64,000 nucleotides of DNA from Nocardia flavorosea (GTDB taxonomy: Bacteria > Actinomycetota > Actinomycetes > Mycobacteriales > Mycobacteriaceae): the NCBI RefSeq assembly GCF_015477805.1, contig NZ_JADLQL010000001.1:1674001-1738000 (forward strand). Reading direction: 5' to 3'. The notes beneath the pieces are model-generated. The model made no database searches, was not told the DNA's origin, and worked only from the letters and a program-made list of their open reading frames with translations. Position 1 is the first letter of the stretch; every line of letters begins with the position of its first letter. Shown piece after piece: positions 57,162 to 64,000 of this stretch. Both the position numbers and the translations under genes were made by a program.

Positions 57162-57551
57162 GTGACCGATCGAAACGTGCTTGGGGGTCCGCTACAAGAG
57201 TGCGGCACCGATCCTCTGACCGGGTTCTACCGGGACGGCTGCTGCAGCACCGGCCCGGAGGATCTGGGCAGCCACACCGTGTGCACGGTCGTCACAGCCG
57301 AGTTCCTGGAGCACCAGGCATCCATCGGCAACGATCTGAGCACACCGCGTCCGGAGAACAATTTTCCCGGCCTGCAGCCGGGCGACCGATGGTGTGTAGT
57401 GGCGGTGCGCTGGTTGCACGCGCACGAGGACGGTGTCGCGGCGCCGGTGATACTGGCGGCGACCCATGAGAATGCCCTGGAAGTGATATCGATGGAGATC
57501 CTGCGAAAATACGCGGTCGATGTACCCGACGACGTCAGCGATCTGCTCTGA
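57162..57551 (+). CDS. DUF2237 family protein
   Basis: A 129-residue protein. It has NVLGGPLQECGTDPLTGFYR and DGCCSTGPEDLGSHTVCTVV, then QGNDLSTPRP-like sequence and GLQPGDRWCVVAVRWLHAHED, the pattern of DUF2237, whose structure is known but not its function. The paired Cys and the Cys at LQECG may bind metal. It ends with ILRKYAVDVPDD. GTG at 57162 is set by the -10 box. It is divergent from ftsY and convergent with smc. Confidence 0.88.
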   Translation: MTDRNVLGGPLQECGTDPLTGFYRDGCCSTGPEDLGSHTVCTVVTAEFLEHQASIGNDLSTPRPENNFPGLQPGDRWCVVAVRWLHAHEDGVAAPVILAATHENALEVISMEILRKYAVDVPDDVSDLL

Positions 57552-57659
57552 GACCTGTTCTGACCAATCGACCGGCCGCGGCCGCACCGTTGACCGGTCC
57601 GGACGCGTCGCGTCGCCCGCTCGGTCGTCGGCACAGCCGGTGGCGGGTGTCCGGCGATA

Positions 57660-60600
57660 TCACGCCGGTGCGGGGGCGGGAGTGACGTTCTGCCCACGCA
57701 GACGTTGCGAGATCACCTGGGTGATGCCGTCGCCACGCATGCTGACACCGTAGAGCGCGTCGGCGATCTCCATGGTCGGCTTCTGGTGGGTGATCACGAT
57801 CAGCTGGCTCTTCTCGCGCAGCTGTTCGAACAGTCCGATGAGCCGACGCAGGTTGGTATCGTCGAGCGCCGCCTCCACCTCGTCCATCACATAGAACGGT
57901 GAAGGTCGCGCACGGAAGATGGCGACCAGCAGCGCCACCGCGGTCAGCGATTTCTCGCCGCCGGACAACAGCGACAACCGCTTGACCTTCTTACCCGGCG
58001 GCCGCGCCTCCACCTCGATACCGGTGGTGAGCATATCGCCGGGATCGGTGAGCAGTAGCCGGCCTTCGCCACCGGGGAAGAGGGCCGAGAAGACCTGGAC
58101 GAATTCCCGTTCCACATCGGCGTAGGCATCGGTGAAAACCTGCAGGATACGGGCGTCCACCTCGGAGACCACGTCCAACAGGTCCTGGCGGGCTTTCTTG
58201 ACGTCCTCGAGCTGGGTCGCGAGGAAGTTGTAGCGCTCCTCGAGGGCGGCGAACTCCTCGAGAGCCAGCGGGTTCACTTTGCCGAGGGTCGCCAGATCCT
58301 TTTCGGCGCGTTTGGCGCGGCGCTCCTGCGAGGCCCGGTCGTACGGCATGGGCGCCGGTGCGGTGACCTGCTCCCCGCGCTCCTTGGCCTGCTCGTATTC
58401 GCGAATCTCCAGCTCACTGGGCGGTAGCGCGATATCGGGGCCGTATTCGGCGATGAGATCGTCGAGCGCGATACCGAACTGCTCGCCGATATTGGCCTCG
58501 AGCTGTTCGATGCGCAGCGCCGCCTGCGCCTTGGCGACCTCGTCGCGGTGCACCGCGTCGGTGAGTTGCCCGAGCTGGGTGCTCAATGCCCGAACCCGCT
58601 CCTTGATCTGGTCGACCGCGGTCGCACATTCGGTGCGCCGGCGCACCAGATCGTCGCGTCGGGTGGCGGCCGCCGCCACGACTCGCTCCAGTTCGGCGGA
58701 CAGTTCGGCACCGGATTCGGCGACCGCCGCCGCGACCTGGGCGGCGCGCCGCCGGGCGGCCTGGGCGCGTTCCGCCCGGGCCCGGGCCTCGCGTTCGGTA
58801 CGGGCGGTGCGGCGCAGCGACTCTGCTCTACCGCGCACCGATTCGGCGCGTTCCTCGGCGGTCCGCACCGCCAGCCGTGCCTCCACCTCCATGGTCCGAG
58901 CCTCGGCCAGTGCCGCGGCGGCTTCTTCGCGGGCCAGTGCGGCGGCCTCGGTGCCGGCGGCGCCGGCGGCATCGCCGGCGGCGTCGGCCTGTTCCAGTTC
59001 GGCGTGGCGGAGCCGGTCCTCCAGGTCGGCGAGCGCGGTGACCGCCTCTTCCCGCGAGGTCTCGGCGGCGGCCCGCTGCTCGAGCAGGCGTTCGGATTCG
59101 GTGTTCGCCGCGCGCACGGCCGCACCGAGCCGGCCCAGCCGTTCGTAGATGCTGTTGAGTGCCTGGTCCGATTCGTGCAGGGCCAGCAGCGCCTGGTCCA
59201 CCGCGTCCTTGCGGTCGGCCTGTTCCTCCAGTGCCCCGGACAGGCTCGCCTCCAGTTCCTCGGCATGGCGTTGCGCGGCCCGCAGTTCGGTTTCGGCGGT
59301 GTCGATTTCGGCCTGGATCTCGAGGCGGCTCGGCGCGCGATCGGATCCGCCGACCAGCCAGCCGGATCCGGCCAGATCGCCCTCCCGGGTGACGACCCGC
59401 AGCTCGGGACGGGTCGCGAGAACTTCCGCGGCGCGGTCCAGATCGTCGACGACCACGACCCGGCTCGTCAGTGCGATCACCGCCGCGCGCAGCGAATCGG
59501 GGTAGCTCAGCACCTCGAGCAGCCGGCGCGCTGCACCGGGCAGCTGGGTGTCGTCCTCGAGTCCGGTATCCGCGGCGGCACCCTCGTAGACCAGCGCGGC
59601 CCGCCCGGCGTCGGCCTTGCCGAGCGCCCGGACGGCGCTGGCCGCCGTATCACCGGTATCGGCGACCACTGCCTCGGCCACCGGACCGAGGACCGCCGCG
59701 ACGGCGGCCTCGTATCCGGGGTGCACGCCGAGCAGTTCGGACAGCGGTCCCAGCAGCCCGGCCGGCTGGTTCTCCGTCAGCCAGGCCGCCCCGTCGCGGC
59801 TGGCCAGGTTCATGCCGAGCGCTTCGATCCGCGCGGTCAGCGAGGCGACCCGCCGGCCGGCGTCGCGGTCCTCGGCGCGTAGTTCGGTGACGCGGTGATC
59901 GGCGAGCTCGAGCGCTTCGGCAGCGTGTTCGTGCTGAGCGTCGAGGCCGGCCTCCCCCGCGTCGAGTTCGGCGAGTTCGTCCTGCACACCGTCGTATTCG
60001 CGCTGCGCCTCCGCACCCCGGGCCCGCGCCTGGGTGAGGGCGGTGGTCAACCGGACGATCTCGGCATCGACGGATTGCGCTCTGGTGCGCAGGTTGTCGA
60101 CCTGCCCCGACAGCCGGACCAGCCCTTCGCGGCGGTCGGCGATGGCGCGGACGGCGGCCAGATGCGCCTGTTCGGCCGCTTTGGCCTCGTGTTCGCGTTC
60201 GGCGAGCCCGTCCCGGGCGGCTTCGAGGGTTTCCGCGGCCATCTCGACGGCTTCGCGGAGTTCGGCTTCTTCGGCTTCGACCCGATCGGCCTCGGCTTCG
60301 AGCTGGTCGGGGTCACGGCCGGTATTCGCCGCGGGCGCGGTATCGAGATGCCGGGCCCGGTCGGTGGCGATCCGGGTGGTGGCATTGACGCGTTCGGCCA
60401 GTGCGGACAGCTGAAACCACAGCTGACCCGCCGCTTCGGCGCTGGGGGTGAGCCGGGAGAGTTCGAACTCCTGCTGGGCCAGGGCCGCGTTTGCCGCGTC
60501 GAGTTCGCTTTGCACGGTGATCTGCTGTTCCCGCGCATAGGCTTCCTTGCTCTGCTGACTTTCCAGCTCGGCCCGCCGGGTGACCAGATCGTCGGCTGCC

Positions 60601-61286
60601 AGCCGCAGCCTGGCATCACGCAGGTCGGCCTGCACTGTCTGTGCCCGGCGTGCCACCTCGGCCTGACGGCCCAGCGGTTTGAGCTGGCGGCGCAGTTCGG
60701 TGGTGAGATCGGTGAGGCGGGCGAGGTTGGCCTGCATGGCGTCCAGTTTGCGGACGGCCTTCTCTTTGCGTTTGCGGTGTTTGAGAACGCCCGCGGCCTC
60801 CTCGATGAAGGCGCGCCGGTCTTCGGGTCGCGATTCCAGGATCGCGGAGAGCTGTCCCTGCCCGACGATCACATGCATTTCGCGGCCGATACCGGAATCG
60901 CTGAGCAGTTCCTGCACATCCATCAGCCGGCACGAATTGCCGTTGATCTCGTATTCCCCGGCGCCGTCGCGGAACATCCGGCGGGTGATGGAGACCTCGG
61001 CGTAATCGATCGGCAGCGCGCCGTCGGAATTGTCGATGGTGAGCGTCACCTCGGCCCGGCCGAGCGCGGCCCGGCCGGAGGTGCCGGCGAAGATGACGTC
61101 CTGCATCTTGCCGCCGCGTAGTGCTTTGGCGCCCTGTTCGCCCATCACCCAGGTGAGCGCGTCGACGACATTGGATTTACCGGACCCGTTCGGACCGACC
61201 ACGCAGGTGATACCAGGTTCGAACCGCAATGTCGTCGCGGACGCGAAGGATTTGAAGCCCTTCAACGTCAAGCTCTTCAGATGCAA
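57660..61286 (-). CDS. smc: Chromosome segregation ATPase SMC
   Basis: A 1208-residue condensin subunit. Walker [21 protein letters not shown] lies near residue 31, and the C-terminal head has the signature [17 protein letters not shown] and Walker [13 protein letters not shown]. The hinge is at about residues 495-650, with [20 protein letters not shown] and [17 protein letters not shown] after it, between two long coiled coils rich in Ala, Glu and Arg. TTG at 61284-61286 is chosen because GGAAAGGG is eight bases upstream and [16 protein letters not shown] is the usual N-terminus. Confidence 0.97.
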   Translation of the reverse strand: MHLKSLTLKGFKSFASATTLRFEPGITCVVGPNGSGKSNVVDALTWVMGEQGAKALRGGKMQDVIFAGTSGRAALGRAEVTLTIDNSDGALPIDYAEVSITRRMFRDGAGEYEINGNSCRLMDVQELLSDSGIGREMHVIVGQGQLSAILESRPEDRRAFIEEAAGVLKHRKRKEKAVRKLDAMQANLARLTDLTTELRRQLKPLGRQAEVARRAQTVQADLRDARLRLAADDLVTRRAELESQQSKEAYAREQQITVQSELDAANAALAQQEFELSRLTPSAEAAGQLWFQLSALAERVNATTRIATDRARHLDTAPAANTGRDPDQLEAEADRVEAEEAELREAVEMAAETLEAARDGLAEREHEAKAAEQAHLAAVRAIADRREGLVRLSGQVDNLRTRAQSVDAEIVRLTTALTQARARGAEAQREYDGVQDELAELDAGEAGLDAQHEHAAEALELADHRVTELRAEDRDAGRRVASLTARIEALGMNLASRDGAAWLTENQPAGLLGPLSELLGVHPGYEAAVAAVLGPVAEAVVADTGDTAASAVRALGKADAGRAALVYEGAAADTGLEDDTQLPGAARRLLEVLSYPDSLRAAVIALTSRVVVVDDLDRAAEVLATRPELRVVTREGDLAGSGWLVGGSDRAPSRLEIQAEIDTAETELRAAQRHAEELEASLSGALEEQADRKDAVDQALLALHESDQALNSIYERLGRLGAAVRAANTESERLLEQRAAAETSREEAVTALADLEDRLRHAELEQADAAGDAAGAAGTEAAALAREEAAAALAEARTMEVEARLAVRTAEERAESVRGRAESLRRTARTEREARARAERAQAARRRAAQVAAAVAESGAELSAELERVVAAAATRRDDLVRRRTECATAVDQIKERVRALSTQLGQLTDAVHRDEVAKAQAALRIEQLEANIGEQFGIALDDLIAEYGPDIALPPSELEIREYEQAKERGEQVTAPAPMPYDRASQERRAKRAEKDLATLGKVNPLALEEFAALEERYNFLATQLEDVKKARQDLLDVVSEVDARILQVFTDAYADVEREFVQVFSALFPGGEGRLLLTDPGDMLTTGIEVEARPPGKKVKRLSLLSGGEKSLTAVALLVAIFRARPSPFYVMDEVEAALDDTNLRRLIGLFEQLREKSQLIVITHQKPTMEIADALYGVSMRGDGITQVISQRLRGQNVTPAPAPA

Positions 61287-61488
61287 CGCCGACGACCCTT
61301 TCCGCCTCCACGTACTGTCCGCCTCGCTCAGGCCGATCAGCCATGCTATAGGGCCGCAGCGAGATAACCCCATCCGGCGCACCGGAGGTGGCCGATCGGC
61401 TGCGGGTGGTGGCGGTGCGGTTGCCGAAGAGCGGCCACACCGTGGCCCGGTGGTTCCGCCGACCGGATACCACCGAGGCTACCGGGCG

Positions 61489-61923
61489 TTATACCTTGCG
61501 GCGATGGCAGCGGCCGGCCTCGATTCCGGTTGCCGCGCGTAATGCCAGTACGGCACCCCACGGGCCGATGACCCAGATCGGCCAGAAGTAGGTGAACGTT
61601 CCCACGCCCAGTGAGATCGCCGCCCAGATCACCAGCACCAGCACACTGACCCCCAGCCAGGCGCCGCCCTCGATCCGCTGCCAGATCGGGAACCGCGAGC
61701 GCGATCGGCGCACGGCCGACTTCTGCTCGGGCGCCTGCTTCGGTGCGGGCAGATCCGCGAGCACACCCTGCAGTTCCTCGCGGGTCGCGCTCCGATACAC
61801 CTGCGCTACCCGCTCGTCGTATTCGGCGAGGTCGAGCCTGCCGTCGCCCAGATGCCGGCCCAGCTCCCGCACGAATCGATCACGTTCGGCATCCGAGGCG
61901 CGGATGCCCGCCGAGATCTCCAT
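61489..61923 (-). CDS. DUF1707 protein with two C-terminal membrane segments
   Basis: A 144-residue protein. The N-terminal 55 residues are a DUF1707 (SHOCT-like) domain, IRASDAERDRFVRELGRHLG and DGRLDLAEYDERVAQVYRSA. A basic linker precedes two hydrophobic segments, WLGVSVLVLVIWAAISLGVG and FWPIWVIGPWGAVLALRAA. Such proteins are common in actinobacteria with unknown role, sometimes in envelope stress. ATG at 61921-61923 has AAGGGGAG six bases upstream. Two copies of a 12-bp repeat lie just upstream and look like operators. Confidence 0.85.
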   Translation of the reverse strand: MEISAGIRASDAERDRFVRELGRHLGDGRLDLAEYDERVAQVYRSATREELQGVLADLPAPKQAPEQKSAVRRSRSRFPIWQRIEGGAWLGVSVLVLVIWAAISLGVGTFTYFWPIWVIGPWGAVLALRAATGIEAGRCHRRKV

Positions 61924-61952
61924 AGCGCTCCCCTTACAAGTCGGACCACACT

Positions 61953-61994
61953 CCACTGTGGAATAAACTTATAGTGATACTCCCACTGTGGAAT
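61953..61994. promoter_or_regulatory. Duplicated 12-bp operator-like repeat before the DUF1707 gene
   Basis: CCACTGTGGAAT occurs at 61953-61964 and at 61983-61994, 30 bases apart (nearly three helix turns). Its core CCAC-T-GTGG is an inverted repeat, and the first copy extends to TCCAC-T-GTGGA. Between them the DNA is AT-rich and contains TATAAG on the reverse strand, a good -10 candidate for the DUF1707 gene. Confidence 0.6.
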
Positions 61995-62210
61995 GTCAAG
62001 TGTTTCGGAAACTCATAACCCCCACACCCACCGCGGAATGACCGAACAGGACACGGCTACAGACAGCGGGAGCAATCGCCCCGAGACACCCGGCACCGGG
62101 ATCGGATCGACGTACGGGGGTCGACGGGTGGTTCCGGCCGAAGCACCGACCGCTCACCCACCTGGCAACGACCGGTCCGTGAAGCACCGCCCCCGATCGG
62201 GCGGCCTCCC

Positions 62211-62516
62211 CTATCGCTCCACGAACCCCTGCAGCCCGCCCCGGGCCGGCTCCCAGTTCTCGACCACCAGATCCACCCGGCCGGGCGCCGCCGGAGAACG
62301 CAGCAGCGCCAGCAATTCGGCCGCCGCGCGCCGCGACCCCTCGGCCACCACATGCACTCGCCCGTCGGCCGCGTTGGTGGCATGCCCGGTGAGCCCGAGC
62401 TCCAAGGCCCGCGACCGGGTCCACCAGCGAAAACCCACGCCCTGCACATATCCGTGCACCCAGGCGCTCAGCCGTACCGGATCGGTCGCCGATTGCGCGG
62501 TCGTATCGCCCCCCAT
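62211..62516 (-). CDS. acyP: Acylphosphatase
   Basis: A 101-residue small enzyme that hydrolyses acyl phosphates. The active-site loop VHGYVQGVGFRWWTR includes the catalytic Arg, and the Asn is in GHATNAADGRVHVVAEG. Length and fold pattern are normal. ATG at 62514-62516 lies two bases after the OsmC-like stop, so both are in one operon. In mycobacteria it is Rv2922A, also near smc. Confidence 0.95.
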   Translation of the reverse strand: MGGDTTAQSATDPVRLSAWVHGYVQGVGFRWWTRSRALELGLTGHATNAADGRVHVVAEGSRRAAAELLALLRSPAAPGRVDLVVENWEPARGGLQGFVER

Positions 62517-62518
62517 GA

Positions 62519-62992
62519 TCAGTCGACGGTATCGATCTCGAAGGACAGCGTCACCTTGCTCCCTGCCTTCAATGTCCGGCCCACTGTGCATACCTTGTCG
62601 ATTGCCCGCTGCACCGTCACCAGCAGCCGCTCGCGGGCGGCTTCGTCGAGCTCGCTGAGGTCGAGTTCGAACACCTCGTCCAGCTGCGGGTACACCTCGT
62701 TCTCCCGGTCCGCGGCACCGGACACCCGGATGGTCGCGTCGTAATCGTCGCCGAGCCGGCGCGACAGCGGGAAATCCGAGCTCATCCCCGAACACGCGGC
62801 CAGCGCGATCTTCAAGAGCTCGCCGGGTGTGAAGACACCGGGCACGCTTTCCGACCCGATCAGTACCTCCGCTCCGCGAGAACTACGCCCGGTATAGCGC
62901 CGGGTCCCGGTACGCTCCACCCACAGCGTGGTCGGGCCCGAGGGTGCGCCGGCCGGCACCGCGGCGGCCACAGTGGTGGTGTCATCAGCCAT
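62519..62992 (-). CDS. OsmC family peroxidase-like protein
   Basis: A 157-residue OsmC/Ohr-fold protein. The two redox Cys are in ALAACSGMSSDF and IDKVCTVGRTLKAG, as in thiol peroxidases that detoxify organic hydroperoxides. It aligns in order with Rv2923c. ATG at 62990-62992 is chosen because AGGAT lies about ten bases upstream; the frame extends further but reads as low-complexity. Operon with acyP. Confidence 0.93.
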   Translation of the reverse strand: MADDTTTVAAAVPAGAPSGPTTLWVERTGTRRYTGRSSRGAEVLIGSESVPGVFTPGELLKIALAACSGMSSDFPLSRRLGDDYDATIRVSGAADRENEVYPQLDEVFELDLSELDEAARERLLVTVQRAIDKVCTVGRTLKAGSKVTLSFEIDTVD

Positions 62993-63051
62993 GGTTGCGA
63001 TCCTGCCATCCACCGCCCGGGCCGCGCGCACCCGTCCGCGGCAGGTGCGGA

Positions 63052-63186
63052 TCAACCCCGGCGCGACCGCCGCGCGGTCACCCGCACCGGCCGCTTCGGC
63101 CGGTCCTCCAGCATTACGGCGAGAAGCCGCAGCAGCAGTAAGCCGACGACGAATGCGGCGATCAGCGTCGGTGTCACCAGGGACAT
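63052..63186 (-). CDS. 44-residue membrane peptide
   Basis: A short reading frame found by eye. It reads MSLVTPTLIAAFVVGLLLLR, then LLAVMLEDRPKRPVRVTARR and a short basic end. One transmembrane helix followed by a positively charged tail suggests a small inner-membrane protein with its tail in the cytoplasm. GGAAGGA lies about eight bases before the ATG, a good ribosome binding site. It sits 59 bases upstream of the OsmC-like gene on the same strand. Unknown function. Confidence 0.6.
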   Translation of the reverse strand: MSLVTPTLIAAFVVGLLLLRLLAVMLEDRPKRPVRVTARRSRRG

Positions 63187-63378
63187 GGCAGTCCTTCCAC
63201 TCCACATCACGCGGCGCCACCGGCCGCGTACCCACCGGCGAGGCCGGTGATTCCGGCCGCGCCCACCGGCGGTGCGCAGGAAAAACTACCCCTGCGGACG
63301 GCCCGGAAACCCCTCACTTGCGCGATCTTTACGCCGCGAATCCGACCCCGGCGGATCGCCCGGGAGATCGCCCCGGGA

Positions 63379-64000
63379 TCACCGATGCGGATGGCACCGC
63401 GAAGGATCGACCAGCTCCGCACAAGGAAGATTCCCGTAGCGGCGGATCACGTCCTGACCGCCCTCCCACAGCAGGAAACGCGCGAAGCTCGCCCCGATCG
63501 ATCCCGGGGCGAAATCACCGTACGAGTACGCGTACTCCACTCCCCAAAACGGGTAACTCCCTACGCCGGCCGCCGCGCGCGTCGCGGGCCGGCCGCCGAT
63601 CGTCACCCGCACCACCCCCGGCGTATCCGCGGCATCGGCGGCCTCGCTGTATCCGACGGCACCCGGTATCTCGGCCACCTCGTCGAGAACGTCGCGGGTG
63701 GTCAAGGTCTGGCAGCGCCCGGGTCCGTCGCGTCGCGCGAGCTCATTGCAGGTGATACCGGGTTCCGGCGGCTGTCCGGTTGCCAGCAGCCGGGTCTCGA
63801 AATTCCACCGGGTACCGGAACCGGCGTAGCGATTGACCACCCGAACCGGCAGATCGGCGCCGCCGACGGCTCGCCAATTGGTGACCCTTCCGAGGAACAG
63901 GTCCCGGATCTGCTCGACCGTGAGGTCGGTAACCCCGGTTCCCGGATGCACCGTCACGGTGAACAACGACAGCGCCAGCGGCCGTTGCACCAGTCCGGGG
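63379..64000 (-). CDS. PstS-like periplasmic substrate-binding domain, C-terminal part
   Basis: The C-terminal 206 residues of a type 2 periplasmic binding protein-like domain; the start lies beyond base 64000. Typical segments are LTVEQIRDLFLGRVTNWRAV, VRVVNRYAGSGTRWNFETRL, IPGAVGYSEAADA and YPFWGVEYAYSYGD, as in phosphate-binding or related PBP-like proteins. Four Cys (CNELARR, RCQTL, LPCAEL, SRCHP) suggest disulfides, so the domain is likely extracytoplasmic. The ligand is not determined. Confidence 0.82.
   Translation of the reverse strand, partial: PGLVQRPLALSLFTVTVHPGTGVTDLTVEQIRDLFLGRVTNWRAVGGADLPVRVVNRYAGSGTRWNFETRLLATGQPPEPGITCNELARRDGPGRCQTLTTRDVLDEVAEIPGAVGYSEAADAADTPGVVRVTIGGRPATRAAAGVGSYPFWGVEYAYSYGDFAPGSIGASFARFLLWEGGQDVIRRYGNLPCAELVDPSRCHPHR

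Overview
The window is a 64 kb piece of chromosome from a high-GC actinomycete of the mycolic-acid group, most likely Nocardia or a close relative. The evidence is the strong G/C bias at third codon positions, frequent GTG and TTG starts, several probable leaderless starts, and a gene order that follows, with insertions, the known Mycobacterium tuberculosis stretch from mqo (Rv2852c) to the OsmC-like gene (Rv2923c). The genus is an inference. I see no IS element, prophage, CRISPR array, tRNA or rRNA gene; this is mostly core chromosome.

Layout. 0-11.4 kb: the 5' end of mqo, an alpha/beta hydrolase, a degenerate hydrolase-like gene, cobQ and map overlapping by 4 nt, a GntR/UTRA regulator and a DUF4254-like gene. 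A 1 kb gene-free control region follows, then an XRE-DUF5753 regulator, an APC permease, an ImmA/IrrE-like protein lacking the catalytic Glu, and a nitrobindin. 11.6-20.1 kb: a tiny secreted peptide, a penicillin-binding lipoprotein, a GNAT protein, then ispG, rip1 and dxr (two MEP-pathway genes and the site-2 protease) with two small genes inserted. A 30-bp palindrome lies upstream of dxr. 20.3-28.2 kb: lhgO, rlmN, a LapA-like membrane protein, cdsA, frr, pyrH, tsf and rpsB.

28.2-37.6 kb: a poorly coding stretch with one candidate pseudogene, a secreted Ala/Pro-rich ORF and an M23 peptidase-like gene, two DUF202 membrane proteins, xerC, a frameshifted remnant, and the overlapping dprA-comM-yraN cluster with two perfect DnaA boxes upstream. 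37.7-50.1 kb: rnhB, lepB and rplS; an inserted group (membrane protein, Tex-like S1 protein, acyl-CoA synthetase and a divergent GAF-LuxR regulator); then trmD-rimM-khpA-rpsP and ffh. 50.3-64 kb: a small hypothetical gene, the nitrogen-control operon amt-glnB-glnD with a GlnR-type box upstream, ftsY, a DUF2237 gene, smc, a DUF1707 protein with duplicated operator-like repeats, acylphosphatase, OsmC, a 44-residue membrane peptide and the C-terminal part of a periplasmic binding-like protein.

Functional themes are translation (rpsB, tsf, frr, rplS, rpsP, rimM, trmD, rlmN), protein targeting and cell envelope (ffh, ftsY, lepB, rip1, cdsA, PBP), isoprenoid precursors (dxr, ispG), DNA uptake and recombination (dprA, comM, xerC) and nitrogen sensing (amt, glnB, glnD). 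No complete unknown defence or biosynthetic system is visible. The most interesting signals are regulatory DNA: the tandem DnaA boxes before yraN-comM-dprA, large palindromes before dxr and the nitrobindin gene, duplicated operators before the DUF1707 gene, and a hairpin over the ribosome binding site of the LuxR gene. All function calls come from reading the sequence; no database search was possible.
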